A DNA stretch of 64,000 nucleotides from Fen-330 sp050008465 (GTDB lineage Bacteria; Acidobacteriota; Terriglobia; Bryobacterales; Bryobacteraceae): the NCBI GenBank assembly GCA_050008465.1, contig JBEKMO010000002.1:47362-111361 (forward strand), read 5' to 3'. A model generated the notes under the pieces. That model had not been told where the DNA came from and searched no databases. It worked only from the letters and a program-made list of their open reading frames with translations. Every line of letters begins with the position of its first letter. Positions within the stretch are counted from its first letter, which is position 1. Position numbers and translations under genes: made by a program. Below, piece by piece: positions 54,068 through 62,659 of this stretch.

Positions 54068-55210
54068 TTAGCGCTTCTGCACTTCTACCGCATACACCTG
54101 GCTCGCTCCGTGCATGTTGGAGCGGAAGACGAGCCACTTTCCGTCGGGGGTGAAGGTGACGTTGGGCTCGAGCCGGTAATCGTGCTTGGCCATGTTCACC
54201 AGCCGTTCCCAGCGCAGCGCTCCTTTCCCCGGATGGAACAGGTAGATCCACTGGCCGTCCTTGGCCTTGGCCACCATTTGCGGGCCGCCGCCGTCCCCGG
54301 CGAACAGCTTCCCGTTCCGCGACACGTTATAGTGCACCGACCACTGGTCGCGCTCGAGCTTGTAGCGCAGTTTCCGGCCCGTCGCCAGCTCGACGCCCGC
54401 CAGCCAGAACACTTCCCCTCTTGGCGTTTGCAGATCGTACCAAACGATCTTGCCGTCGGCGCTGAAGAACTCGTGTCCGGCGATCTCCATATCCATGGTT
54501 CGAGCGTGGATCTTGCGGAGATCCGTGCCGTCGGTACGAATGGTCCAGATGCGGTCCACCTTGTGCCAGGGGCCTTCGTGACAGAACATCAGGAGCGTCG
54601 GATCGGTGGGAGAAAACTGCACGTGGTTGAGCCAGTCAGTGCTATGGTAGATGGCTTTCAGCTCGCCGGTCCGGATCGTCAGGGTGTAAAGCTGCATCGG
54701 CAGGCGCTGGTCCAAGCGGGCTTGCAGCCTGTCTTTTCCGGGCGGCGGCGGAGTGAATGGCCGCCGTCCGCCCTCCACGGCGCTGCCGGCCAGAACCGTC
54801 TCGTCGGCATTAATCGTGAGGCCCGACCCTCCGCGGAATCCGGGCGGCAGCTTGGCAATCTGCCGCGTCGCGCGCGTGTCGAGGTGGGTCGAGTAAACCG
54901 AGTTGTCCTTGCAGTAGAAGACTTCCCGGCTCTTCCTGCCGACCACGACGTTGGAGACGCGGCCCTCCACCAGCGGCTCAACCTGGCGCGTCTTGAGGTG
55001 GATAGTGGCGAGCCCCTTGGGGGTGGAAATCACCATCTTGTCCCCGCGGGCCGTGTACGGGTTCTGGTGGAAGTAGAGGCTCGCGCTGCCTCCTTCGCGC
55101 GACAGCCGGATCACACGATGGCCGGTGGACGCATCGATCCACTCGACCGGCGGCTCCTGGGCAGCCATTGCCCAGCTCAACGTCAGAAACAACGCGGCCC
55201 ATTTGCGCAT
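54068..55210 (-). CDS. Exported oligogalacturonate lyase-like protein (PL22)
   Basis: The 380-residue protein has a signal peptide (MRKWAALFLTLSWAMAAQ) and a seven-bladed propeller with the PL22 motif LLMFCHEGPWHKVDRIWTIR, then EIAGHEFFSADGKIVWYDLQ. The His residues bind the metal that drives elimination of short pectin fragments. Characterised Ogl enzymes act in the cytoplasm; a signal peptide is unusual. It is divergent from the S9 peptidase. Confidence 0.85.
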   Translation of the reverse strand: MRKWAALFLTLSWAMAAQEPPVEWIDASTGHRVIRLSREGGSASLYFHQNPYTARGDKMVISTPKGLATIHLKTRQVEPLVEGRVSNVVVGRKSREVFYCKDNSVYSTHLDTRATRQIAKLPPGFRGGSGLTINADETVLAGSAVEGGRRPFTPPPPGKDRLQARLDQRLPMQLYTLTIRTGELKAIYHSTDWLNHVQFSPTDPTLLMFCHEGPWHKVDRIWTIRTDGTDLRKIHARTMDMEIAGHEFFSADGKIVWYDLQTPRGEVFWLAGVELATGRKLRYKLERDQWSVHYNVSRNGKLFAGDGGGPQMVAKAKDGQWIYLFHPGKGALRWERLVNMAKHDYRLEPNVTFTPDGKWLVFRSNMHGASQVYAVEVQKR

Positions 55211-55276
55211 GCGTCGCGTCCTCCCTGCTCCAATTCAACCACGGATGGGCCTTCCGATCAGCTACCATAATGCCGT

Positions 55277-57346
55277 ATGCGATTCGTCCTTCCCCTGCTG
55301 GTTCTCTCGCTCAACCTGGGCGCGCAGAAGCGCCCCATCACGCATGAAGACGTCTGGCTGATGAAGCGCGTGGGCGCTCCCGCAGTCAGCCCGGATGGCA
55401 AGTGGGCCGTCGTCGCTGTTACAGAGCCTTCTTACGACGCCGCGAAGACCTCCTCGGATCTTTGGATCGTGCCGCTGGATGGGAGCGCGCCGCCGCGGCG
55501 CCTCACCAGCACGCGCGCGCCCGAGGATGGCGCCGTGTTCTCTCCCGATTCGACGCGCCTGGCCTTCACCACCACTCGCGAGGGCGACGACTCGGCGCAG
55601 GTCTATGTGCTGCCGCTCATTGGCGGCGAGGCCATGCGGGTTACCAACCTCTCCACCGGGGCTTCGCAGCCGAAATGGCGCCCGGATGGCAAAGCCATCC
55701 TGTTCGAGAGCCGCGTGTATCCGGGCGCCACCAATGACCAGGAGAACCGGAAAATCGCCGCCGAGCGCAAGGCGCGCAAGTACAACGCCCGGGTCTTCGA
55801 GGGATTCCCGTTCCGCTATTGGGATCACTGGCTCGACGATCTCCGGCCGCACGTTCTGGTGCAGGCCCTGGAGCCGGACGCCGCCGCGCGCGACCTTCTG
55901 GCGGGCACCAAACTGGCGTCCCTGCCGGGATTCGACGGCGCCTATGGCCTGAGCGGCGCGGAGCTTCAAGCCGTCTGGAGCCCGGAAGGCGACGCGATCG
56001 TTTTCACCGCCATGGCGGATCAAGACCGCAGCGCCTACGCAGCCACCTCGACCCAGCTTTACCGGGTCCCTGCCGCCGGAGGCGAGCCGGTGGCCCTGAC
56101 CTCCGGTCCCGACAACTACTCGCACCCCACGTTCCGGCCCGACGGCAAGGCCCTCTACACGCTGCACACGCGCAGCGAGGCCGAGGCGCTCTACAGCCTG
56201 TCGCGTTTGGCTTTGATCGACTGGCCGCAACCCTCCGGCAAGCCCAGGCTGCTCACCGCGGAATGGGACCGCTCGGTCGGCGATTTCGCCCTGACTCCCG
56301 ACAGCCGGCGCATCTACCTCACCGCCGAGGACCGCGGCCACGACAAGCTGTTCACCCTTCCGGCAGACGGCGGGCCCGTCCAGCTCGTCTTCGAGGTGAA
56401 GGAAGGTGTTTACTCCCGGCTGGCGATTCCCGAGCGCGCCCCCGCGCCCGTGCTGGTGGCGATGTGGGGATCGATGGTTCATCCCGACGACGTTGTGGTG
56501 GTGGACCCGCAGGCCGGCGGGCATCGATACCTCTCCGCATTCAACCAGGAGCGCATCCAGCAGATCGACTGGCAGCCGCCGCGGGAGTTCTGGTTCACCT
56601 CGAAGGCCGGCCGGCGGATCCACAGCCTGTTGGTGCTGCCGCCGGCGTTCGATCCGTCGAAGAAATACCCGCTGCTGGTCTTCCCTCACGGTGGCCCACA
56701 CAACATGAGCAAGGACCAGTACTTCCTGCGCTGGAATTTCCACCTGCTTACCAGCCCCGGTTACGTGCTTCTGATGACCAACTACACCGGCTCGACCGGA
56801 TTCGGCGAAGCCTTCGCCGCCGCGATCAACCAGGACATCCTGCGCGGGCCGGCCGCGGAGCTCGAGCAGGCCGCCGATGAAGCCGTGCGCGCCTTCCCGT
56901 TCATCGACGGCTCACGCCAGGCGGCCGCCGGCGGCAGCTACGGCGGATACTTGATGAACTGGTTCGAGGGCAATACCAAGCGCTTTAAGTGCTTGGTGAG
57001 TCACGCCGGGCTCACGGACAACGCCTCCATGTGGGGCTCGACCGACGACTCCTACTATTGGGAGAAGAGGAACGGCGGACCGGTCTGGGAGTTGAAGGGC
57101 GCCTGGCGCGACCAGAGCCCGTCCGCCTATGCCGCCAATTTCTCCACGCCCATGCTGGTCACGCACGGCGAGCAGGATTTCCGCGTCCCCATCAACCAGG
57201 CGTTCGAGATCTACAAGCTGTTGCAGCGCCGCCAGGTCCCCTGCCGCCTGGTGGTCTTCCCCGACGCCAGCCACTGGGTCCTGAAGGGCGAAGACGCCCG
57301 CCAGCACATGAAGGAAGTTCTGGACTGGCTGAAGAAGTATCTTTAA
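55277..57346 (+). CDS. Exported S9 acylaminoacyl-peptidase-like enzyme
   Basis: The 689-residue protein has a signal peptide (MRFVLPLLVLSLNLGAQ), a TolB/WD40-like propeller and the alpha/beta hydrolase with GGSYGGY, Asp in HGEQDFRVP and His in DASHWVLKG. A CATAAT box (55266-55271) lies 5 bases before the ATG. It resembles the S9 peptidase at 24292 and was probably duplicated long ago. Confidence 0.93.
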   Translation: MRFVLPLLVLSLNLGAQKRPITHEDVWLMKRVGAPAVSPDGKWAVVAVTEPSYDAAKTSSDLWIVPLDGSAPPRRLTSTRAPEDGAVFSPDSTRLAFTTTREGDDSAQVYVLPLIGGEAMRVTNLSTGASQPKWRPDGKAILFESRVYPGATNDQENRKIAAERKARKYNARVFEGFPFRYWDHWLDDLRPHVLVQALEPDAAARDLLAGTKLASLPGFDGAYGLSGAELQAVWSPEGDAIVFTAMADQDRSAYAATSTQLYRVPAAGGEPVALTSGPDNYSHPTFRPDGKALYTLHTRSEAEALYSLSRLALIDWPQPSGKPRLLTAEWDRSVGDFALTPDSRRIYLTAEDRGHDKLFTLPADGGPVQLVFEVKEGVYSRLAIPERAPAPVLVAMWGSMVHPDDVVVVDPQAGGHRYLSAFNQERIQQIDWQPPREFWFTSKAGRRIHSLLVLPPAFDPSKKYPLLVFPHGGPHNMSKDQYFLRWNFHLLTSPGYVLLMTNYTGSTGFGEAFAAAINQDILRGPAAELEQAADEAVRAFPFIDGSRQAAAGGSYGGYLMNWFEGNTKRFKCLVSHAGLTDNASMWGSTDDSYYWEKRNGGPVWELKGAWRDQSPSAYAANFSTPMLVTHGEQDFRVPINQAFEIYKLLQRRQVPCRLVVFPDASHWVLKGEDARQHMKEVLDWLKKYL

Positions 57347-57398
57347 GGAGCGCCTGCATATACTTGGCTCACCCACCATTCCGGTCTAGAATCGGGTT

Positions 57399-57482
57399 GT
57401 GGGTGAGTCAACCACGGAATTCGAGCCGAAAACACTGGTGGAGGCCATCCGGTCCTTCTCCGATTCGGCAACTTGTGGGTAG
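57399..57482 (+). pseudogene. IS1595-type transposase N-terminal remnant
   Basis: The 27-codon frame begins with GTG and reads EFEPKTLVEAIRSFSDSATC, matching EPKTLQDAILYFSDPDNC of the intact transposase at 32525, then stops at TAG. A TTGGCT box at 57364-57369 and TAGAAT at 57387-57392 are 17 bases apart, and the GTG follows 6 bases after the -10, the same layout as the intact element. Confidence 0.7.
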
Positions 57483-57541
57483 TAGGTCAACTTGGCCCAA
57501 AGCGCTTTGGGCTAGATGCTGGTATGATACAGGCCAATCGA

Positions 57542-57919
57542 ATGAATCCCGAAGGAGCTTCGCACGAAGATGCAAAGGTGAATTCGAGCCACCCTCTCGT
57601 CGGGACTTGGGTGGAAGAAGAGAATCCGTTCAATACGAGCACGGTGGTGTACACAATCAAGGCGAGAAAGGGATCCTTCTGTGTGCGGGGAGTGGAAGAG
57701 TTCGATGGAGTCGCTTTGCGGATCTCAAGTACAAGTTGGGATGGCGAGAGATTACGCTTCGTGAGTCTCTTCCCCCCGACCAAGCACAAGGCCAGCCACG
57801 AGTTTTGGCTGACTAGAAGAGGGCGGGCCAGACACAAAGTCAGCTACTCCGACGAGGATGGGAAACACACGGTAAGCGAGGTATGGAAGAAGAGAACCGT
57901 GAATTCGGAGAACCCGTAA
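57542..57919 (+). CDS. Hypothetical protein in the IS1595-like remnant
   Basis: From the ATG at 57542 the protein has 125 residues; the upstream ATG at 57473 is less likely. The sequence (SHPLVGTWVEEENPFNTSTV; SFCVRGVEEFDG; RISSTSWDGERLRFVSLFPP) looks like a small beta-barrel of the lipocalin kind. No signal peptide. It lies where the missing transposase body should be, so it may be cargo. A TATGAT box is at 57523-57528. Confidence 0.55.
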   Translation: MNPEGASHEDAKVNSSHPLVGTWVEEENPFNTSTVVYTIKARKGSFCVRGVEEFDGVALRISSTSWDGERLRFVSLFPPTKHKASHEFWLTRRGRARHKVSYSDEDGKHTVSEVWKKRTVNSENP

Positions 57920-57936
57920 GAGCGCAGTCAAATCCG

Positions 57937-58110
57937 TCATCGACTTCGCTTCTTGCGCCGCTCTAGCTCCTCCTTCACGGCCTGGAGTCTGTTGTCAACC
58001 TCCTGAGGCTCTTCTTTTCGTACTGCCAGCAGCGCCGTTAGAATTCTAGCGATCCGCCTTGAGGGATCGGCGAGCCAGGGAGGCGGGATCGGCTCCGGCC
58101 TCCTTGGCAC
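57937..58110 (-). CDS. Possible small basic protein at the right end of the IS remnant
   Basis: GTG at 58110 opens 57 codons: PEPIPPPWLADPSRRIARIL, then TALLAVRKEEPQEVDNRLQ and a KEELERRKKRSR tail. The helix plus basic tail and its minus-strand place near the right end recall the 62-aa gene of the intact element. A TAGAAT box is immediately upstream. Coding status is uncertain. Confidence 0.3.
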   Translation of the reverse strand: MPRRPEPIPPPWLADPSRRIARILTALLAVRKEEPQEVDNRLQAVKEELERRKKRSR

Positions 58111-58210
58111 GCTCCCATTCTAGGCCACTGGGCTGCGTAGGGGATTGAGTGGGTCCAGTATACAACTGCCCTAACGAGCCTCGCGGAACACGGTGACAGG
58201 CGGCACCGTC

Positions 58211-59257
58211 TCAGCGCCACCGGAACAGCTTCAGCGCCGTGAAGAAGCAAACCGCGATCCAGGCCGTCAGAATGGCCATTTCTCCGGCAAAGTGGAACAG
58301 ACCGGCGCCCTCGAGCATGTTAGCGCGTAGCGCGTTGATCGCGGCGGTCAGCGGAAGCGCCTGAATGAACGGTTGGAGCTTCGCCGGGAAGCGCTCGGCC
58401 GAGAAGAACACGCCCGAGAAGATCCACATCGGGAGCATGACGAAGTTCATCAGGCCCGAGACGGCCTCAATGGTTCGCGCGCGGGAAGCCAGCAGCAGTC
58501 CCAGCGCGCTGAAGGCGAGCGACGCCAGCAGGCACACCAGCGCCAGTTGCCACAGCGGCCCGCGCAGGGGCACACCGAAAATCAGCGCGCCGAAGCCCAC
58601 CAGCACCGCCACCTCCACGATCAGCATCGCCAGCCGCGACAGCAGGAACGACAGCAGGTATTCCGCCCGCGACATCGGCGAAGCGATCAGCCGCTTCAGC
58701 AGCTTCTTTCTTCGCGCGTCCACGATCGCGAAGCCCAGGCCCCAGATGCCGCTTCCCATCAGGTTCATGCCCAGCAACCCGGGAAGCAGGAAGTCGATGT
58801 AGCGGGAGCCGGGCTCGCGCACCAGGTCGTCGGATTCCGCGACCCGGTCGCGAACCCCCGCCGCGCGCTGGATCGCCTGCTCGGCCAGCAGTCGCGCCGT
58901 CCGGCCATCCGGGTTGGTGTCGTCATAGCGATAGGTCACGCCGCCTGATGGCCCCGGCAGCGCCAGCAGCACGATGCGGCCCGTTCGTAGCGCCTGTTCG
59001 CCCGCAGCGCGGTCCAGCAGGCTTACGGAGAGCGATTTTCCCTTGCTCAGCGCGCTCGCGAGTTCCGTCTGGGTAGCGCCGATCTTCAGCACCTCCGCCG
59101 GCCGGTTACGAAACGCGATCCCCAGACCCGCCGCCAGCAGGATCGGGAAAACGAAGACCCAGAAGATCGCTTCCCGCTCGCGCCAGAATTCGCGGAAACG
59201 CACCAGCGTGAGCTGCACCAGCGAGCGATCGGCCCAGGACCGCGGTTTAGTCTCCAT
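58211..59257 (-). CDS. ABC-2 type exporter permease
   Basis: The start at 59257 (METKPRSWADRSLVQLTLVR) overlaps the ATPase end by 11 bases. The protein has an N-terminal membrane segment (AIFWVFVFPILLAAGLGIAF), a large outer loop and five C-terminal segments with LLPGLLGMNLMGSGIWGLGF and GLMNFVMLPMWIFSGVFFSA, as in ABC2_membrane_3. The substrate is unknown; drug or polysaccharide export is typical. Confidence 0.88.
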   Translation of the reverse strand: METKPRSWADRSLVQLTLVRFREFWREREAIFWVFVFPILLAAGLGIAFRNRPAEVLKIGATQTELASALSKGKSLSVSLLDRAAGEQALRTGRIVLLALPGPSGGVTYRYDDTNPDGRTARLLAEQAIQRAAGVRDRVAESDDLVREPGSRYIDFLLPGLLGMNLMGSGIWGLGFAIVDARRKKLLKRLIASPMSRAEYLLSFLLSRLAMLIVEVAVLVGFGALIFGVPLRGPLWQLALVCLLASLAFSALGLLLASRARTIEAVSGLMNFVMLPMWIFSGVFFSAERFPAKLQPFIQALPLTAAINALRANMLEGAGLFHFAGEMAILTAWIAVCFFTALKLFRWR

Positions 59258-60188
59258 CGCGCAGATGCCTCCCGGTGAGTGAAACAAACACATCCTCGAG
59301 GGTCGCCGAGTGCGTTCGCAATTCGGTCAGGGGAATGCCGCGGCTCGCCAGCTCCGCTAGCAGCGCCGGCACGGCCACGTGGAGCTGGGCAACCTGCAAA
59401 CTGTAGAATCCGTCCTCCGCATGCGCCTTGCGGACGCCTTCCAGCCCCTCCAGCGCCCCAAGATCGACCCCGCTCCCTTCGGCCGCGAACTCCACCACGT
59501 GATCCGCGCCGAGGGCGGCCACCAGTTCCCGGGGAGTGCCGAGCGCAATGATCTTGCCGTGGTCCATGATGGCCACGCGGTCGCACAACCGTTCCGCCTC
59601 GTCCATGTAGTGCGTCGTCAGAATGATGGTGCGTCCGGCGGTTTTGAAACGCTCGATCAGGTCCCAGAGCTGCCGCCGGGCCTGCGGATCGAGCCCGGTG
59701 GTCGGTTCGTCGAGGAACAGCAGGTCGGGCTCGCCCACCAGCGCGCAAGCCATCGCCAGCCGCTGCCTCTGCCCGCCGGAGAGCTGGCCTACCCGCGCAC
59801 GGCTCTTCTCCTCGAGCTGCACCATCGCGATCACTTCGGCGACTTCCGGACCGCGAAGGTAGAAACTGCGGAACAGCCGAAGCGTCTCCTCGACCGTCAG
59901 CTTCTCGGAGAGTTGCGTCTCCTGCAACTGCACGCCGAGCCGCTGGCGCAACTGGGCGGCGTCGGTCTCCCAGCGCAGTCCCAGCAATTCGACCGACCCG
60001 GCGTCGGGCTCGAGCAGCCCCTCACAGATCTCGATGGTAGTGGTCTTCCCCGCCCCGTTCGGGCCGAGCAACCCGAAGCACTCGCCCGCGCGGGCCTCGA
60101 GATCGATCCCGTCCACCGCAACCACGTCCGCGTAGGCCTTGCGCAGGCCGCGCACAGACAGCGAGAGTGCCAACTCGGAAGGGGGCAT
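59247..60188 (-). CDS. ABC-2 type exporter ATP-binding protein
   Basis: From the ATG at 60188 (GGAGGTG ribosome site directly upstream) the protein has Walker A GPNGAGKTTT, the signature LSGGQRQRLAMA, Walker B DLLFLDEPTTGLDPQ and the switch His in TTHYMDEAE. A C-terminal domain of about 90 residues follows, as in CcmA/DrrA-type exporters. It is coupled to the permease gene. Confidence 0.93.
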   Translation of the reverse strand: MPPSELALSLSVRGLRKAYADVVAVDGIDLEARAGECFGLLGPNGAGKTTTIEICEGLLEPDAGSVELLGLRWETDAAQLRQRLGVQLQETQLSEKLTVEETLRLFRSFYLRGPEVAEVIAMVQLEEKSRARVGQLSGGQRQRLAMACALVGEPDLLFLDEPTTGLDPQARRQLWDLIERFKTAGRTIILTTHYMDEAERLCDRVAIMDHGKIIALGTPRELVAALGADHVVEFAAEGSGVDLGALEGLEGVRKAHAEDGFYSLQVAQLHVAVPALLAELASRGIPLTELRTHSATLEDVFVSLTGRHLRDGD

Positions 60189-60222
60189 CACCTCCAGTAT
60201 TTCCCGAGTTGCCAAGCCGCGC

Positions 60223-60260
60223 AACCGCGAGTGGGTAGGATAAGGCTCCGCCTTGTCCCG
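60223..60260 (-). repeat. REP-like stem-loop repeat, copy 3
   Basis: On the minus strand it reads CGGGACAAGGCGGAGCCTTA, TCCTACC and CACTCGCGGTT, nearly identical to 17932-17972. It lies 34 bases upstream of the ABC ATPase start. Confidence 0.55.
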
Positions 60261-60392
60261 TTTCCGTGCTATACTTGGTATGTCTTTGACAGTTCCGCCG
60301 ATCACAGCAGTGTCCTACATTGTCCGGTCCGACCGTCCTTGTCCGATCTTGCCCGATTAGGCTGCTCTGCAAATTCAGAAGGAAACAAACGA

Positions 60393-60704
60393 GTGAAAAA
60401 CATTTTTGTAGGCAACCTGAGCTTCGGGACAACCGAAGATTCAGTTCGTTCAATGTTCGAGACATACGGAGCCGTTGACCGCGTCAACATCGTCACCGAC
60501 CGTGACACCGGGCAAGCCAGAGGCTTCGCCTTCGTGGAAATGAGCGTGGACTCCGAAGGAGATTCGGCAATCAACGGTCTCAGCGGCAAAGACCTCGACG
60601 GCAGAGCGCTGACCGTCAATGAAGCGCGGCCCAAGACCGACCGTGGATCGGGCGGCGGCGGGTACCGTGGCAACAGCGGCGGTCGCAGTAACAAACGCTG
60701 GTAG
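60393..60704 (+). CDS. RRM-type RNA-binding protein
   Basis: The GTG start follows AGAAGGAAA. The 103-residue protein has one RRM with RNP2 (KNIFVGNLSF) and RNP1 (ARGFAFVEM), then a Gly/Arg/Ser-rich tail (GSGGGGYRGNSGGRSNKRW). It resembles the Rbp proteins of cyanobacteria and other bacteria, often cold-regulated. A long leader (from about 60290) may regulate it. A terminator hairpin follows 17 bases after the stop. Confidence 0.92.
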   Translation: MKNIFVGNLSFGTTEDSVRSMFETYGAVDRVNIVTDRDTGQARGFAFVEMSVDSEGDSAINGLSGKDLDGRALTVNEARPKTDRGSGGGGYRGNSGGRSNKRW

Positions 60705-60721
60705 GCTGAAGACATCACAAA

Positions 60722-60748
60722 CGGGCGGCATGCGCAATGTGCCGCCCG
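60722..60748 (+). terminator. Hairpin after the RRM gene
   Basis: CGGGCGGCA and TGCCGCCCG form a 9-bp perfect stem with a 9-base loop. No long U-run follows, but the position 17 bases after the stop fits a terminator. Confidence 0.65.
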
Positions 60749-61548
60749 AATCCCCAACCTTGTCTTGGTGAGCAAGTACTCCACTCACCGCGCTCGATTT
60801 GTGCGCGCAAACAGGAGTCAGAGCCTCATCCGTTGTTCTCATCGCGGCCGGACAACGGGCAAACCGCAAACTGACCGACTACCTGGAGGCTGGCAGTGGG
60901 TCAGCTTCCGACTTGCCGGCGAACCGCTCGCGACTTCGTGATGGCCAACAAATCGTGGCAGATCTGCAGCCAGGGCCTGATACGTCCGGCTGACGTGAAC
61001 TCTAGCGGAGCGTGCTGGTCAGGGCAGCTATTACGCGCATCACCACAAGCCACACGGCCAATCCCCAAGATCGATCCCATCGCGGCAAGCAGAGACACTG
61101 GCCATCGGGCATCAAGGCCCGCGAATGCTCATCGTTGACTGCCGCTTTGACGACTGGCCTCCCGGTGCAGATTCTGCACTCCCCATGATAGATTCTGCGC
61201 GCACCTTCACGGCTTGGCGTCTCGATCAAGGGCACAAAACCCTCTGAACCACCGGCGCGCAGTATTTTCCCTCATAGAAATGAGGTAGGTGCTGTGCGTG
61301 CACTGCGAGGTACGGGTACCCGTGTTGGTGAACAGGATGCCGGAGGCTACCCTGCTGCCGTTTGCCGATCATGGGCAAGTTCCGAATGCTTTACCCGTCG
61401 GAGGACCAGCAACGGTGGCTGATGCACGAGATCCGACGGAACAGAGAACTGCCCGAGCAAGATCGCGGCGAAAGCAATTTCTCGAACACGCTTTCAGCCA
61501 GACGCGACCGGCGAACAAAAACCAAAAACAGAAAGAAGGGAATAGAAC
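60749..61548. other. Gene-poor stretch
   Basis: I find no gene here that I can support; the open frames are short and lack family motifs. A palindrome ACGGGTACCCGT (61312-61323) lies about 225 bases upstream of the Met-rich gene and could be a regulator site. AAGGGA just before 61549 is the ribosome site of that gene. Confidence 0.5.
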
Positions 61549-62013
61549 ATGAAAAACCAAACGAATGCGAACCTCGCCATCCGTTCAGGCCTTGCATTGG
61601 CCTTGGCCATGGCCATCTGGTCTCCAGCCCGCGCGCAATCCCCCGCTCCTGCCGAGGGGAAAAAGATGACGGAGGCCACGATGATGGAACGTTGCGAGGA
61701 AATGAAGGAACAGAAACAGAAAATGAAGGAAGACATCGAGGCTCAAAACGCTCAGCTCACCGAGCAGCTCGCCGAGATGAACCGCGCGCCGAAGAACAAG
61801 AAGATGGACCTGATGGCCGCCGCCCTCACTCAAATGGTGGAGCAGCGGATCGCCATGGATGCGCGAAAAGCGAATATGGAGGAGGAGATGATGGAGCACA
61901 TGATGCAGCACATGCAGATGGGCAAGGAATCCATGTCGAAGTGCCCGATGATGACGCGTATGAAGGAAATGGGTGACAAACCGGCGGACGCCCACAAAGA
62001 ACATCATGAATAG
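61549..62013 (+). CDS. Periplasmic Met-rich, probable metal-binding protein
   Basis: The 154-residue protein has a signal peptide (IRSGLALALAMAIWSPARAQ). The mature part is helical, highly charged and very Met-rich (MEEEMMEHMMQHMQMGKESM; CPMMTRMKEM), ending HKEHHE. Clusters of Met and His with little else suggest Cu(I)/Ag(I) binding in the periplasm. It heads a group of small genes that ends with a YHS-domain protein. Confidence 0.7.
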   Translation: MKNQTNANLAIRSGLALALAMAIWSPARAQSPAPAEGKKMTEATMMERCEEMKEQKQKMKEDIEAQNAQLTEQLAEMNRAPKNKKMDLMAAALTQMVEQRIAMDARKANMEEEMMEHMMQHMQMGKESMSKCPMMTRMKEMGDKPADAHKEHHE

Positions 62014-62018
62014 CTGCA

Positions 62019-62129
62019 ATGATTGCTGAGCGCCACGATGTCCCGCGACGAACGGTTGCTGTAGTCCTGGGGGGGCTACTTCAAATGATGCTGCTGCCTC
62101 CGCTCACGGTCTGGATTGCCCACGGGTAG
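62019..62129 (+). CDS. Possible 36-aa membrane micro-protein
   Basis: ATG at 62019 opens a frame with an N-terminal basic part (MIAERHDVPRRT) and a hydrophobic segment (VAVVLGGLLQMMLLPPLTVW). It begins 5 bases after the Met-rich gene. It is too short to prove, but hydrophobicity and position support it weakly. Confidence 0.3.
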   Translation: MIAERHDVPRRTVAVVLGGLLQMMLLPPLTVWIAHG

Positions 62130-62161
62130 GCCGATCGCAGCGCAACGAAAGGAGCTTCGTG

Positions 62162-62284
62162 ATGAATCACACAGACGGATGGATGAGTGGCTGGATGGGC
62201 GGAGGGATGTGGATCTGGACGGTGATCGGCGTACTGGTGGTGATCTTGCTGGTCGTCGTGATTAACAGGCAGTCCAAGAAATAG
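62162..62284 (+). CDS. 40-aa membrane protein rich in Trp/Met
   Basis: The frame has an N-terminal part MNHTDGWMSGWMGGGMWIW and one membrane segment (TVIGVLVVILLVVVINR) with a basic end. GAAAGGAG lies 9 bases before the ATG. Short membrane proteins with GGxWMW-like starts are common in metal-resistance clusters. The N-terminal Met/His residues may bind copper. Confidence 0.55.
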   Translation: MNHTDGWMSGWMGGGMWIWTVIGVLVVILLVVVINRQSKK

Positions 62285-62331
62285 TCGCGCGTCCACGACC
62301 CGCCTGTTAAGTGAACTGTTAAGAAAGGAAC

Positions 62332-62526
62332 ATGACCATGAAGCAATCGAAATCCGCGACCAAAGACCCCATCTGCGGAATGACCGTGGACGAAGCAACC
62401 GCTCTCCACGCCGAACGCGATGGAAAGACGTTCTACTTTTGCAGCGACCACTGCCGCCAGAAGTTTCTGTCCACGCCCGCCGGGGCTAAGCCCGAGGGTA
62501 AGTCCGGAGGCTGCTGCTGTGGATAA
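62332..62526 (+). CDS. YHS-domain metal-binding protein
   Basis: The 64-residue protein has a YHS domain: KDPICGMTVDEATALHAERD, then GKTFYFCSDHCRQKFL. It ends in a Cys cluster (GGCCCG). YHS domains often form the front of copper ATPases or act as small metal carriers. AAGGA precedes the ATG. No CopA ATPase is in view. Confidence 0.85.
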   Translation: MTMKQSKSATKDPICGMTVDEATALHAERDGKTFYFCSDHCRQKFLSTPAGAKPEGKSGGCCCG

Positions 62527-62659
62527 CACCCGCACGCTGTAGGCAAAACAAACTCCCGACAGGCCCCGCAATAATCAGTTGAGAGGTTCAGCAAGCCCAC
62601 AGGGGAGTTGACCGCACACGCCAAAACCGTGGAGGCAAGCCGCGAGCTGTTTTCTCTTC

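Larger units (their letters stand above)
57350..58180. mobile_element. Decayed IS1595-like element with gene cargo
   Basis: The left end has TATACTTGGCTCACCCACC (57359-57377) and the right end, on the minus strand, TATACTGGACCCACTC (58146-58161); these are imperfect inverted repeats. Just inside the left end is a truncated transposase start. Inside lie a hypothetical gene and a short minus-strand frame. Base composition is lower in GC than the neighbours. Boundaries are approximate and no target duplication was found. Confidence 0.5.

Noticed and set aside
61002..61235. Minus-strand frame in the gene-poor region
   Set aside because: No ribosome site, no family motif and ordinary amino-acid composition; not supported.
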